From Bdellovibrionaceae bacterium UBA2351 (GTDB taxonomy: Bacteria; Bdellovibrionota; Bdellovibrionia; Bdellovibrionales; Bdellovibrionaceae): a stretch of DNA of 64,000 bases. Below are positions 34,339 through 43,907 of this stretch, in pieces. Under the pieces are notes generated by a model. It saw only the letters and a list, made by a program, of their open reading frames with translations, was not told the origin of the DNA and did not search any database. Every line of letters begins with the position of its first letter. Position 1 is the stretch's first letter. A program made the position numbers and the translations under genes. The DNA lies in contig DDTZ01000055.1 in NCBI GenBank assembly GCA_002344565.1, forward strand, positions 1 through 64,000, in the 5' to 3' direction.

Positions 34339-35322
34339 TTACTTTTTTTTCATTAAATAAAAATCAGGAACTTTGATTTTACCTTCGATAATTTCGATTT
34401 TAATTTTCTCTAATTTTTTAATATCCTCGCCAGAAACAAGCTTTTCATTATGCTTATCCATAGCGTAGTCGATGCCTTTATCTTTCAATCCATAGCGAAC
34501 GATACCTGATGTGAATTTGCCGTCTTTTAAATCTTTGATCGTAGCGTATACGCCTTGATCCACGCGCTTAAGCATTGAGGTTAAGATAAATCCAGGCTTC
34601 ATCCAGTTCTGATTACTGTCTACGCCAATAGCTAGTTTCTTTTTCTCTTCAGCAGCATCGAATACACCCGAATTTGAAGCGCCAGCCGCTACGAAAATAA
34701 TATCTGCACCTTGTTGGAATTGGTTCAATGCTAACTCTTTTGCTTTTGCCGGGTTATTCCATGAATCAGCTGTGATGCCGATATAGTTTTCCAAGACAGT
34801 GAATGATTTGTCGAAATGTTTTACACCGGCTTCATAACCCACGGCAAATCGACGAATCAAAGGAATATCCATTCCACCAATGTAGCCAACTTTCTTTGTT
34901 TTAGACTTCATCGCAGCTAGATAACCAACAACAAATGAACCCTGGTGTTCTTCAAACATTAAGGATCTAACATTAGCAGCCGTTACTTCACCGTCCACAA
35001 TCACAAATTTTGTGTTTGGATTTTGTGCGGCGACTTTTTTAACGGCGTCTTGTTGTGCGAAGCCAATTCCGATCACTAAGTCGAATTTTTTCTTTGCGAA
35101 TTGACGATGTAAATTTTCAATCGAATTCACATCCGTGGCTTCGACATACTTAAGTTCAATACCTAAATCTTTTTCTGCTAAACTCGCGCCCTGGTAAGCA
35201 GCAGAATTAAATGACTTGTCTTCTTTCCCACCTTTGTCCAGGACTAGACCTATTTTTAACTTTTCCGCAGTTTGCCCCATTGAGGCAATTAGCAACACCA
35301 TCATTAGCTTTTTTATAAACAT
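34339..35322 (-). CDS. BMP-family nucleoside-binding protein
   Basis: A 327-residue periplasmic substrate-binding protein related to PnrA/BmpA purine-nucleoside binders. The signal peptide lacks a lipobox Cys, so it should be soluble. The motif LVLDKGGKEDKSFNSAAYQGA and later GAGASNSGVFDAAEE-type stretch with VGVDSNQ fit the family. The ATG at 35322 is chosen over a TTG four codons upstream. It heads the leftward importer operon (binding protein, ATPase, two permeases) and is divergent from a Crp-family gene. Confidence 0.93.
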   Translation of the reverse strand: MFIKKLMMVLLIASMGQTAEKLKIGLVLDKGGKEDKSFNSAAYQGASLAEKDLGIELKYVEATDVNSIENLHRQFAKKKFDLVIGIGFAQQDAVKKVAAQNPNTKFVIVDGEVTAANVRSLMFEEHQGSFVVGYLAAMKSKTKKVGYIGGMDIPLIRRFAVGYEAGVKHFDKSFTVLENYIGITADSWNNPAKAKELALNQFQQGADIIFVAAGASNSGVFDAAEEKKKLAIGVDSNQNWMKPGFILTSMLKRVDQGVYATIKDLKDGKFTSGIVRYGLKDKGIDYAMDKHNEKLVSGEDIKKLEKIKIEIIEGKIKVPDFYLMKKK

Positions 35323-35478
35323 TTGATTTTCCAAGGTTATTAGGTTTTAGAGCGCTGTTTCTAGACCTTATATTTAAAACTTTAGACTGGGTCAAAGTAT
35401 TAATTGAACTATTATCTGGCAAATTGGTTTAAAGTAATGTAAACCTAGTATAGCGTTTATTTTTATTTGGAGGTTAAG

Positions 35479-36228
35479 ATGAACGAAACTTTATTACTCT
35501 CTGGAGGCTACAATAGGCCCAACCTCGGATCGGGACCTTCGTTTAGCAATCCATCGTCTGGTAGTTTTATGCAATCGTTCGATAAAGCCAGTGAAATCCC
35601 CTATGAAATTATTCATGTAAAAGAAGGGGATGTTATTTTTAAAGAAGGCGAACAAACCCGCGGACTTTTTTATGTTCAATCGGGATGTATCAAAATGTAT
35701 GTTAACCGCAGCCAAGCACGCGGGCGTACGACGACACCGGAATATGTAACCAAACTAGTTGGTCCCGGCGAATACTTTGGATACAAAGCCTTGGTTAAAG
35801 GCGGCACATCGTTAGCGACTGCGAAAGCGATCAAAACATCAACTGTATGGTTGTATTCCAAGGACATGATCTTAGCAGCACTTCAAGATTCCAGTCCTTT
35901 ATTTAAGGTACTTTTGAATCAAGCTGTATTTGATTTGCAGTCTTACGAGACGACAAGTCAGCTTCATTACCTAGCATCGGTGCAAGAAAGAATTGCGCAT
36001 CAGTTAGTAGTTCTTGGTGACAAGTTTGGTGTACAAACACCAAATGGTGTGTCGATCAATTTGAAACTAACACGCAATGAATTTGCTCAGCTAGCGAGTA
36101 CAATTAATGAGTCTTTGTCCCGTCATTTGACCGAATTCAAATCCGAAGGTTTGATCGATCTGAACGGGAAAGAGATCATAATTAAGAACCGTGATGGCTT
36201 GATTGCAAAATCTGGAAACCATAAATAG
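35479..36228 (+). CDS. Crp/Fnr-family transcriptional regulator
   Basis: A 249-residue regulator. The start follows GGAGG. Residues about 40-130 form a cyclic-nucleotide-binding-type beta roll (VKEGDVIFKEGEQTRGLFYVQSG, VGPGEYFGYKALVKGG) and residues about 200-230 a helix-turn-helix (LTRNEFAQLASTINESLSRHLTEFK). The fixed cAMP-contact residues of Crp are not clearly present, so the effector is unknown. It is divergent from the nucleoside importer; an inverted GGTTTA/TAAACC repeat (35426-35445) between them could be an operator. Regulation of the importer is a guess from position. Confidence 0.88.
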   Translation: MNETLLLSGGYNRPNLGSGPSFSNPSSGSFMQSFDKASEIPYEIIHVKEGDVIFKEGEQTRGLFYVQSGCIKMYVNRSQARGRTTTPEYVTKLVGPGEYFGYKALVKGGTSLATAKAIKTSTVWLYSKDMILAALQDSSPLFKVLLNQAVFDLQSYETTSQLHYLASVQERIAHQLVVLGDKFGVQTPNGVSINLKLTRNEFAQLASTINESLSRHLTEFKSEGLIDLNGKEIIIKNRDGLIAKSGNHK

Positions 36229-36330
36229 CCGACGATAGGCTATAAAAAGTTCCAGCTCGAAGGCCGTCCATCAATGCCCATGGGAATTTTCTCTATAGAA
36301 AACAGAAACTATGCTGTATAGATAATTTCC

Positions 36331-37041
36331 ATGGGAATAACCATAGAGCCAATTGGGGTTTTAGAATCCTGTTATTTAGATAAATTCGGCACGCCTCGAC
36401 AGCCGGGGCTTGTGCCGACTTCATTTGGTCGCATCCGTGTTTTTCCTGAGTGGCAGCCAGCCGATTCATTGCAGGGTTTAAACGAGTTTTCGCATATTTG
36501 GGTTCTGTTTCATTTTCATCAGAATCAAGTTTCAAGTTTTAAAGCGAAAGTTCATCCCCCTCGTATGGGCGGAGACAAAATCGGTGTATTTGCCACGCGT
36601 TCTCCTCATCGTCCAAATCCTATTGGATTATCGCTGGTAAAGTTAGATAGAATTCAAGATGGCTATATTTACATATCGGGAATCGATATAGTGGACGGAA
36701 CACCTGTGTTGGATGTGAAACCGTATCTGAGCTATGTGGAATCTATTCCCGATGCTGTTTCTGGTTGGGTTCAAAAGAAAGTCGACGGCGAGATTGAAGT
36801 CAGTTTTCCATCTCACCTGGAAAATAAAGTCATCGCCATCGAACGAAAGCATCCTAAGTTTAAGGACCTTGTTGTAAGTACCCTAAAGCTTGATCCAAGG
36901 CCGACAGTATATAAAGGATACGAGTCTGAAAAAAACTCTCCGTATCGCCAAACCCACGCTGTAAGAATTATCCAATACGATATTCATTTTGAATTTATTT
37001 CCAAAGAACAGATACAAGTTATCGATATAATTGATCTTTAA
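36331..37041 (+). CDS. trmO: tRNA (adenine-N6)-methyltransferase TrmO
   Basis: A 236-residue TrmO/YaeB-family enzyme that methylates N6-threonylcarbamoyladenosine at position 37 of tRNA-Thr using S-adenosylmethionine. The family motif FATRSPHRPNPIGLS is complete, preceded by GRIRVFPEW and SHIWVLFHFH. The protein includes the usual C-terminal domain. The start is an ATG at 36331. Confidence 0.95.
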   Translation: MGITIEPIGVLESCYLDKFGTPRQPGLVPTSFGRIRVFPEWQPADSLQGLNEFSHIWVLFHFHQNQVSSFKAKVHPPRMGGDKIGVFATRSPHRPNPIGLSLVKLDRIQDGYIYISGIDIVDGTPVLDVKPYLSYVESIPDAVSGWVQKKVDGEIEVSFPSHLENKVIAIERKHPKFKDLVVSTLKLDPRPTVYKGYESEKNSPYRQTHAVRIIQYDIHFEFISKEQIQVIDIIDL

Positions 37042-37128
37042 AGATCAGTGCCGCTTTTTTACCACTTGGGTATTGCGTATTTTTGTCGCACATTTTATAG
37101 TGCGCGTTATAAACGTATAAGGGGTCGT

Positions 37129-38112
37129 ATGTCATTAGAAACGAATAAACACGAAGCAAAAACGTCCACTCAACCCGTAAAAGACACTTTAAGAAAAGTT
37201 CCGACTTTAAGCTTAAAGGACTACACACATGGAACTGAAGAGCAGAAGAATCAATTCATTCTTGGATTGTTTAACGGAATCAAAGACTACGGTTTTATCA
37301 TCCTTAAAGATCACCCTGTGCGCGCTGAACTTATCAATCGCGCTTACGAAATTTTAGAAGCGTTCTACAAATTACCTACGGAAGCGAAATTAAAATATGT
37401 GTCTCCAGCCGGTGGCGGACAAAAAGGTTATACAGCGTTTGGTAAAGAACACGCTAAAGATGCATCTGTTATGGACTTGAAAGAGTTCTACCATGTTGGT
37501 CGCGAAACAGAGACTGAGAAAAACATTTGGCCAACTGAAATGCCAGAATTCAAGTTAATCTTTTCTCAACTATACAATGACTTAGAAAAAGCCGGTTTAA
37601 TAATGATGGAAGCTTTGACGGGTCCATTACAAGTGGAAAAAGATTTTTTCACTAAGATGGTTACTGGTGGCGTTTCTATTTTAAGACTTCTTCATTACCC
37701 ACCAATTCCTGAAGGTGTTGATCCGCGTTGCCTGCGTGCAGCTCCACATGAAGATATAAATTTCATCACATTGCTGCCAGCAGCTACGGCGTCTGGCTTA
37801 CAGTTAAAAGACAGAAACGGCGAATGGTTAGATATCGTTAGTGAAAACAACACATTGATCGTTGATGCGGGTGATATGTTGGCTCGGCTGACGAACGATA
37901 TGATTCCTTCGACAACTCATCAAGTTGTGAACACTGAAGAAGGTCGTTTCAAAAGTCGTTTCTCGATGCCGTTCTTCATGCATCCACGTCCAGAAGCAAG
38001 CTTAGATTGTTTAGCTTCTTGTCGCGGTGAGGGCGAAAAATACCCACCGATCACTGCGGGACAGTTTTTGACTCAACGTTTGATCGAAATCGGTTTGTTA
38101 CCTAAGCAATAA
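37129..38112 (+). CDS. isopenicillin N synthase-like Fe(II) oxygenase
   Basis: A 327-residue Fe(II)/2-oxoglutarate-type oxygenase of the isopenicillin-N-synthase superfamily. An N-terminal domain (TLSLKDYTHGTEEQKNQFI, GIKDYGFIILKDHPV) is followed by a jelly-roll core with iron ligands HED (APHEDINFITLL) and a distal His (STTHQVVN), then the co-substrate binding RFS (KSRFSMPFFMHP). The reaction cannot be deduced. The ATG at 37129 follows AAGGGG. Confidence 0.92.
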   Translation: MSLETNKHEAKTSTQPVKDTLRKVPTLSLKDYTHGTEEQKNQFILGLFNGIKDYGFIILKDHPVRAELINRAYEILEAFYKLPTEAKLKYVSPAGGGQKGYTAFGKEHAKDASVMDLKEFYHVGRETETEKNIWPTEMPEFKLIFSQLYNDLEKAGLIMMEALTGPLQVEKDFFTKMVTGGVSILRLLHYPPIPEGVDPRCLRAAPHEDINFITLLPAATASGLQLKDRNGEWLDIVSENNTLIVDAGDMLARLTNDMIPSTTHQVVNTEEGRFKSRFSMPFFMHPRPEASLDCLASCRGEGEKYPPITAGQFLTQRLIEIGLLPKQ

Positions 38113-38147
38113 TAACTGTTCGAGGGCGGGCGTTAGCCGGGGGCTAC

Positions 38148-39035
38148 TTGAAGAAAGTTTTTGTATTTATAATATTATTTCAAAGTATTTCTTCACTAGC
38201 TCAGGTGGTGGCGAATACCGATTTGCCTGAAGTCAAGTTACGCATGATTTATATGAATCGTGATTCATTTATCAAACCATGCGTGGCTAATCCATCACCG
38301 TGCGGCTTAACTCCCGCAGAATTAAAACAAGCTACCGATCTATTAGCGGCGTCGCCTACGTTCCAGGGAATCGAATTCTCGGGTGCTTCATGGATTCCCC
38401 AAATACCTACGACACCAGGAACAGGACGTCTAACTCCACTGTATACATCTGAAAAAATGATGGGTGCAAAAATCGTAATTAATAGCGCACGTTTACTGAA
38501 TGCGCCTTTCAAGCCAGTAGCACCGTTCGAGCTTTATGTGGAATCAATGCTGGGCTATTTGTTTTTTCAGCCGTCTCAGAAGTTAGCTCCGACTCAAGCG
38601 TTAGCAAAAAAGTTTGCAGTGTTTTGGGGAAAGTTATTTAAATCGATTGGACTTGAACAATTAAAAGAAGATCGTATTGAGCTTTTAGTTTTCAAAAATA
38701 ACGAAGTTCGCATAATGCTTTTGGATTCTTACCAAGCGCACTTTCTAAACCCAGAAATTTTGAAACATCTTAAATGTGATGCTGGCGGGGTGGCGAGTTA
38801 CTTTACTAATTATTCGCAAATTGCGTGGACTCAGTACAAGGCCAGCCCAAATGGTTCTAAGGGTGTGGCGCGTGCGCAATTAACTTATGATTGTGTAACA
38901 ACTCGTGGACAGCGTCAGAACATGGCAGCGGATGTGAGTTTTGAAGCTGAATTTGTCGGCATGGATAAAAAACAGTGGAATAGTAGTACATTTCAAGTCA
39001 AAGTAAATGCCTCAAGAAGAGGAGCGATTCGATAA
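38148..39035 (+). CDS. exported protein of unknown function, 295 residues
   Basis: The start is a TTG with GGGGG upstream. The signal peptide MKKVFVFIILFQSISSLAQ is clear. The mature part has five Cys and a mixed alpha/beta composition; no domain is recognised. It ends one base before the next gene, so the two are likely co-transcribed. Confidence 0.8.
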   Translation: MKKVFVFIILFQSISSLAQVVANTDLPEVKLRMIYMNRDSFIKPCVANPSPCGLTPAELKQATDLLAASPTFQGIEFSGASWIPQIPTTPGTGRLTPLYTSEKMMGAKIVINSARLLNAPFKPVAPFELYVESMLGYLFFQPSQKLAPTQALAKKFAVFWGKLFKSIGLEQLKEDRIELLVFKNNEVRIMLLDSYQAHFLNPEILKHLKCDAGGVASYFTNYSQIAWTQYKASPNGSKGVARAQLTYDCVTTRGQRQNMAADVSFEAEFVGMDKKQWNSSTFQVKVNASRRGAIR

Positions 39036-39036
39036 C

Positions 39037-39780
39037 ATGAGATTCTATTTAGTGCTCACCATCATTGCAGTTTCGCTCTATTTGGTGTTGAAGCCAAATG
39101 GATCGTCTATTCCTGCGGATGATAGTGCTAGTTCAATTTCACAAGATGCCTCTACAGCCAAAGACGAGCCGTCAGAGCCCGCATCTTCGACCGGCGCCAT
39201 TGCTTCAACGACGACACTAGCTGCACCGATTTCGGCACCGACGGTGGACTTGGGTGCATTGGGTAGAAATAATATTGGCTTAATGCTGAATAAATTAAGC
39301 GAATGCACAGAGATTAAAAACACGGTCCCATCAAGTGCCGTTGAGCCAACACTATCTTCCATTTTGGAATCAGTTCAGCCAGAACTAGGTGAGCCGGTCA
39401 TTCGCTCCGAAGACTGGAACACAACTGAAGTTACGTTAGCAGATGGAACTAAACGTGTGATCAAAATTGAAACTGTGTATGAAGATGACGACATCATCAA
39501 GCGTCTTAAGCATTATCAAGTGACCAATCAAACGCTGGTTCCGCTTGAGTTAACAAGTGAACAGTCAACAAATCCTTCTGAAACGTTTCTAGCGTCACTA
39601 GAAAAAGAGGGGACCGTGAGCAGTCGTGAACGCAGCGAACGCGTGTTCTTTCAAAATGGTGAAGAAGTCACCTACACTGAACGCGACGGCAAACTTGTAA
39701 ATAGTGAAATTATCCGCGCGGGCAAATCATTAAAATGCAGTGACTACGGTCAGCCTTCTTTTAAATGTCAGTGTTTCTGA
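39037..39780 (+). CDS. membrane-anchored periplasmic protein of unknown function
   Basis: A 247-residue protein with an N-terminal hydrophobic segment (MRFYLVLTIIAVSLYLVLK) that may be an uncleaved anchor. A Ser/Thr/Ala/Pro-rich linker of about 55 residues follows, then a folded domain with repeated beta-like segments (TEVTLADGTKRVIKIETVY) and three Cys in the last 12 residues (KCSDYGQPSFKCQCF). No family is recognised. The coding region overlaps the convergent small gene at 39768 by 13 bases. Confidence 0.8.
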   Translation: MRFYLVLTIIAVSLYLVLKPNGSSIPADDSASSISQDASTAKDEPSEPASSTGAIASTTTLAAPISAPTVDLGALGRNNIGLMLNKLSECTEIKNTVPSSAVEPTLSSILESVQPELGEPVIRSEDWNTTEVTLADGTKRVIKIETVYEDDDIIKRLKHYQVTNQTLVPLELTSEQSTNPSETFLASLEKEGTVSSRERSERVFFQNGEEVTYTERDGKLVNSEIIRAGKSLKCSDYGQPSFKCQCF

Positions 39781-40037
39781 TTCTTTAAAAATTTTTCTGT
39801 TTCTTCTAATAGTTTTAAATTCGCGATTTCTGCCTTCTTCAGATTTTTAACATCGGCCGCGGTGACTCGTGGATGTCTATACGCTTCCTTAAGCATTTTG
39901 CGATTATTTTTGGCGAGCTGATTTGTTTTTTCAATTTGATCTGTCATCATCTGCATAATTTTTTTGACTTCAGAGTCAACGGTGGGAGGGGCTGTTTTGG
40001 ACCATGTCATGAGGCTTAAAAGTAATAGAATACACAT
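39768..40037 (-). CDS. small exported helical protein, 89 residues
   Basis: A short protein with signal-peptide-like MCILLLLSLMTWSKTAPP, then an almost entirely helical, Lys/Glu/Asn-rich region (IMQMMTDQIEKTNQLAKNN). It probably forms a coiled coil in the periplasm. It overlaps the convergent gene's end by 13 bases. No family is recognised. Confidence 0.6.
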   Translation of the reverse strand: MCILLLLSLMTWSKTAPPTVDSEVKKIMQMMTDQIEKTNQLAKNNRKMLKEAYRHPRVTAADVKNLKKAEIANLKLLEETEKFLKNQKH

Positions 40038-40097
40038 GCTTTGGCGCTATTCAATTTCAAGACGATGTCAAAATATGAGTAGTTTGGTTTTTAGATC

Positions 40098-40132
40098 CGA
40101 AAAGCGCTAGTTGCGACGACTAGCGCTTTTCG
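40098..40132. terminator. strong hairpin downstream of valS
   Basis: A perfect 14-bp stem (40098-40111 with 40119-40132) and a 7-base loop lie 6 bases past the valS stop codon. No T run follows in the valS direction, so it may be a stabiliser or weak terminator. Confidence 0.7.
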
Positions 40133-40138
40133 AGTTCT

Positions 40139-42835
40139 TTAATTTTGGAAACGAACCAAAGATTCTTGTAGAGCTACGATACGGACTTTCGATTGCTCTA
40201 GTAATTCGCGGTCAGCTTTAACAACGTCTTCATCGGCATTTGCCAAGAATTTTTCGTTGCTGAGCTTGCCGTTTAGAATGCCGATATCCTTTTGCAGTTT
40301 TTCAACTAGCTTTTGGATACGCTTAACTTCTTCTTCGATATCTACGATGCCTGCTAGTGGGATGATAACTTTAGCTTGTAAGCCTGCTTGCGCGATTGAG
40401 TTTACTGCGCATTTAGACATATTGCCTTCGTCACCGATTTGAGTCACTTCTACGCGCGCCAGCGTTTCAATTACAGTTTTGTTTTCGCCTACAATTTTTT
40501 GTGCGCGATCATCGGCTATACCGATTCTGATTTTTAACTTCTCGGCAGGGGAAATTCTGTTTTCACCTCGGATGTTGCGAATCGCAGAAATGATGTCTTT
40601 GATGAAATCTACTTCTTGTGATAACGCCTCGGAACCGAACTCAAGTAGTGCTCGATCAGAACGTACGGTTGGGTACGCATCTGTAATACAAGCGGCATTG
40701 CGGATCGGAAGCTTTTGGTAAATTTCTTCGGTAATGAATGGGCAGAATGGGTGAAGCAAGCGAATGAAGCGATTCATAACTTGCGCCATTACTACTTGTG
40801 TAGCTTTGCGTTCATTCTGACGATCGCTTGTTAAAATAGGCTTCGAGAATTCGATATACCAATCACAGAACTCATTCCAGATGAATTGATACAATGATGT
40901 AGCGGCATCAGAAAAACGTTCTTGTTCAAGTGCTTCTTCGATATTTTTTTCTAATACACCTAACTTAGTTAGAATCCATTGATCAAACAAACTCATATAG
41001 GCTTTTTGGGGCAGTGCCTTTTCTTTTTCAGCGGGCACTTCGAAATCTTTTAAGTGAGTCAGTGCATAGCGAGACGCATTCCAGATTTTATTCATGAAAT
41101 TGCGGTAACCTTCTAAACGTTGTTCAGAGAATTTCAAATCACGGCCAGAGAACAGATGAGCCAAGAACGAAAAACGAAGCGCATCGGCGCCATGTTTTTC
41201 AATCATTTCTACTGGGTCTACTGAATTACCAAGGCTCTTAGACATTTTCTGTCCATTGGCATCGCGAACTAAACCATGGATGTAAACGGTACGGAATGGA
41301 ACATCACGCTTGAACTCTAAGCCCATCATGATCATACGGGCAACCCAGAAGAAAATGATATCGTGACCCGTAACTAGATAGTTAGTTGGGTAGAATGTTT
41401 TCTGAGTTTCGGTATCGTTCGGCCAGCCCATTGTTGAAAATGGCCACAAGGCTGAACTGAACCATGTGTCTAGAACATCTTCGTCTTGAGATAAGTTTTT
41501 CTTGCCGCACTTTTCACACTCATGAGGTGCTGTTTCGGAAACAGTGATCGTTCCGCAATCGGCACAATTCCATGCTGGAATACGATGTCCCCACCAAAGC
41601 TGACGAGAAATACACCAGTCTTCGATGATGTTCATCCAGTGAAGGTAAACCTTTGTCCAACTTTCTGGTTCAAAACGGATTGTGCCGCTTTCAACCACGC
41701 GTTTAGCTGGGGTTGCTAAGTTTTCAGTTTTAACAAACCACTGCTCAGATAAAAAAGGTTCAACAACGGCGCCAGAACGTGAACAGTGACCCACAGAGTG
41801 AACATGTGGTTCTTCTTTTACCATTTGACCAAGTTCTTTTAATTTTTCGATAACTTGTTTACGAGCTTCTTGAACTTTAAGGCCTTTGTACGGACCTGCG
41901 TTTTCGTTTAGTTCCGTTTTTTTATCAAGAATGTTGATGAATTCTAGTTTGTGTTTAACGCCGATTTTATAATCGTTGAAATCATGTGCTGGCGTAATCT
42001 TAACTACACCGGAACCGAATTCTTTATCAACGTAAGTATCAGCGATAACAGGAATTGCGCGATTGATAATCGGAATGACGACTTTCTTGCCAACTAGGTG
42101 TTTATAACGTTCATCGTCTGGATGAACGCAAACAGCCGAATCTCCTAGCATAGTTTCTGGACGAGTCGTTGCGATGGTTACGAAGTCTTGTGTGCCTTCG
42201 ATCTGGTAGTTGATGTGGTACATCGTACCTTTGATCTGCTTGTGTTCCACTTCAAGATCGGAAATAGCTGTCTCGAGTGGGCCGCTCCAGTTAACTAGGC
42301 GTTTGCCTTTGTAGATCCAGCCTTTTTTGTAAAGGTGAACGAAAACTTTGTTAACGGCTTTGGAAACATTGTCATCAAGTGTAAACGTAGCACGTTCCCA
42401 ATCACATGAATCACCGAGGCGGCGCATTTGATTGTAAATGCGGTTGCCGTACAAGTTTTTCCATTCCCAAATTTTTTCAACGAATTTTTCACGGCCAAGT
42501 TCATGGCGGGTTACGTTTGTTTTCTTTAATTCTTTTTCAACAACAGTTTGTGTTGCGATACCCGCATGATCCGTTCCAGGCAACCACATAACGTTGAAAC
42601 CTTGCATACGTTTCCAGCGAACTAACAAATCTTGAATCGTATGATCCAAAGCATGTCCCATGTGCAAGAAGCCAGTGACATTCGGTGGAGGTAAAATAAT
42701 ACTAAACGGAGGTTTGTGAGATTGATCTACAGATTTAAAATGACCGCTGCTTTCCCACCAAGTGTAAATTTTTGTTTCAACTTCATTAGGGTTGTAACGA
42801 TCCGACAATTCATTTTGAGTATTTTGTGAATTCAT
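40139..42835 (-). CDS. valS: valyl-tRNA synthetase
   Basis: An 898-residue class I aminoacyl-tRNA synthetase that charges tRNA-Val. It has the HIGH-type motif in PPPNVTGFLHMGHALD, the KMSKS loop in KMSKSLGNSVDP, an editing domain between them (TTRPETMLGDSAVCVHPDD), zinc-binding Cys pairs (CADC, CEKC) and the C-terminal coiled coil characteristic of ValRS. Length is normal. Confidence 0.98.
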   Translation of the reverse strand: MNSQNTQNELSDRYNPNEVETKIYTWWESSGHFKSVDQSHKPPFSIILPPPNVTGFLHMGHALDHTIQDLLVRWKRMQGFNVMWLPGTDHAGIATQTVVEKELKKTNVTRHELGREKFVEKIWEWKNLYGNRIYNQMRRLGDSCDWERATFTLDDNVSKAVNKVFVHLYKKGWIYKGKRLVNWSGPLETAISDLEVEHKQIKGTMYHINYQIEGTQDFVTIATTRPETMLGDSAVCVHPDDERYKHLVGKKVVIPIINRAIPVIADTYVDKEFGSGVVKITPAHDFNDYKIGVKHKLEFINILDKKTELNENAGPYKGLKVQEARKQVIEKLKELGQMVKEEPHVHSVGHCSRSGAVVEPFLSEQWFVKTENLATPAKRVVESGTIRFEPESWTKVYLHWMNIIEDWCISRQLWWGHRIPAWNCADCGTITVSETAPHECEKCGKKNLSQDEDVLDTWFSSALWPFSTMGWPNDTETQKTFYPTNYLVTGHDIIFFWVARMIMMGLEFKRDVPFRTVYIHGLVRDANGQKMSKSLGNSVDPVEMIEKHGADALRFSFLAHLFSGRDLKFSEQRLEGYRNFMNKIWNASRYALTHLKDFEVPAEKEKALPQKAYMSLFDQWILTKLGVLEKNIEEALEQERFSDAATSLYQFIWNEFCDWYIEFSKPILTSDRQNERKATQVVMAQVMNRFIRLLHPFCPFITEEIYQKLPIRNAACITDAYPTVRSDRALLEFGSEALSQEVDFIKDIISAIRNIRGENRISPAEKLKIRIGIADDRAQKIVGENKTVIETLARVEVTQIGDEGNMSKCAVNSIAQAGLQAKVIIPLAGIVDIEEEVKRIQKLVEKLQKDIGILNGKLSNEKFLANADEDVVKADRELLEQSKVRIVALQESLVRFQN

Positions 42836-42907
42836 GGCCTAAAGAGTATCATAAGTACTTGGCTTCGTTCAACTTATTGAATGCTTGATCGCCTTCTGAC
42901 CTATTGC

Positions 42908-42942
42908 GGCCAGGACCTCTTGCTATCAAGTGAATCCTGGCC
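42908..42942 (-). terminator. hairpin between AhpD-like gene and valS
   Basis: Inverted 8-bp arms (42908-42915 with 42935-42942) enclose a smaller CTTG/CAAG stem, together an extended hairpin downstream of the AhpD-like gene. T run absent. Confidence 0.4.
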
Positions 42943-42954
42943 AAATCTTGATGT

Positions 42955-43491
42955 TTATCTGAGCTTAATTTTTGGGAAATCCAGTGGGACATCAAACGCT
43001 ACGTTTGTATAGTTTGTAAAGATATTCAGTGCCACATGAGCCAGGAGTTCCGACACTTCGGCATCTGAAAATCCCGCGTCCTTGACGGCTTGAACATCGG
43101 CCTTAGAAATTTTAGCTCGCTCGCGAACCAGTTTACCTGCAAATTTCAAAGCGGCTTGAGTTCTGGGGTCGGCGGACTCACCGGCTTGTGCTGCCGACAT
43201 TTCAGCAGCGGTGGCTCCGGCTTTTTGTCCGAGCACAGTGTGAGCCGCTAAACAGTATTCGCAGCGATTAATATCTGCAACAAGGACAGCGATTTGCTCA
43301 CCCAGCTTTGCGTTTATTTTTCCTTTGCCTAAAGCGCCAAAAGAACCCCACATGCTGGCCAACGCCGCTTCAGAATTTCCGATGACCTTAAACATATTCG
43401 GAACTACCCCGAATGCGCCTTTGATTTGATCGAACATTTGCTTGTGATGTCCTTCCGTTTGTTCTGGTATTTTGATAGTTAAGTGTGACAT
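42955..43491 (-). CDS. AhpD/carboxymuconolactone decarboxylase-family protein
   Basis: A 178-residue peroxidase-related protein with the redox motif CEYCLAAH (the two Cys and His of AhpD-type alkylhydroperoxidases), KINAKLGEQIAVLVAD before it, and a C-terminal helical part. It probably reduces peroxides using a thiol partner. The ATG at 43491 follows AGGAGG; an in-frame start 60 bases upstream lacks such a site. A divergent HxlR-family regulator (43593) is the likely controller. Confidence 0.9.
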   Translation of the reverse strand: MSHLTIKIPEQTEGHHKQMFDQIKGAFGVVPNMFKVIGNSEAALASMWGSFGALGKGKINAKLGEQIAVLVADINRCEYCLAAHTVLGQKAGATAAEMSAAQAGESADPRTQAALKFAGKLVRERAKISKADVQAVKDAGFSDAEVSELLAHVALNIFTNYTNVAFDVPLDFPKIKLR

Positions 43492-43592
43492 GTTTCCTCC
43501 TATATATTTTTCTATTTTCGTGAAATAATGGTTGAAAACAAGTCGGCACAAAATGGTGGGATAGGTACTTTTTGGTGCATGTTGAGGAAACT

Positions 43593-43907
43593 ATGGATGA
43601 AAAAAAATTAAAAATAAATTCTTTGGTTGAAGACGTCATCGGCTGCAAGTGGTCGCTGTCAATTTTGGATATGATGGATAAAGGAATTAAACGTCCTGGA
43701 GCCATGGTCCGTGAACAAGAAGGACTAACTACCAAAGTTCTAAACGAGCGACTGCGCCGATTTATTAAATATAAAATTATAAATAAAATTGAGTACCCAG
43801 AAATTCCGCCCCGAGTAGAATACGAATACACTCCGCTAGGAAGGAAGTTTTTAAATATCGTAGTAGCTATTCGACAGCTAGATGACGAGCTCAAGGGAAA
43901 GGATTAG
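43593..43907 (+). CDS. HxlR-family transcriptional regulator
   Basis: A 104-residue winged-helix protein of the HxlR type (VEDVIGCKWSLSILDMM, KVLNERLRRFIKYKIINKIEY, VEYEYTPLGRKF). The ATG at 43593 follows GAGGAA. A Cys in IGCKW lies in the usual first-helix region; in thiol-sensing relatives the sensor Cys is nearer the N-terminus, so redox sensing is possible but unproven. It is divergent from a peroxidase-like gene, the usual target arrangement. It abuts the stop codon of the convergent pseudogene. Confidence 0.88.
   Translation: MDEKKLKINSLVEDVIGCKWSLSILDMMDKGIKRPGAMVREQEGLTTKVLNERLRRFIKYKIINKIEYPEIPPRVEYEYTPLGRKFLNIVVAIRQLDDELKGKD

Noticed and set aside
35467..35478. TTG start four codons upstream for the Crp-family regulator
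   Set aside because: The TTG overlaps the GGAGG ribosome-binding site of the ATG at 35479, which is the better start.
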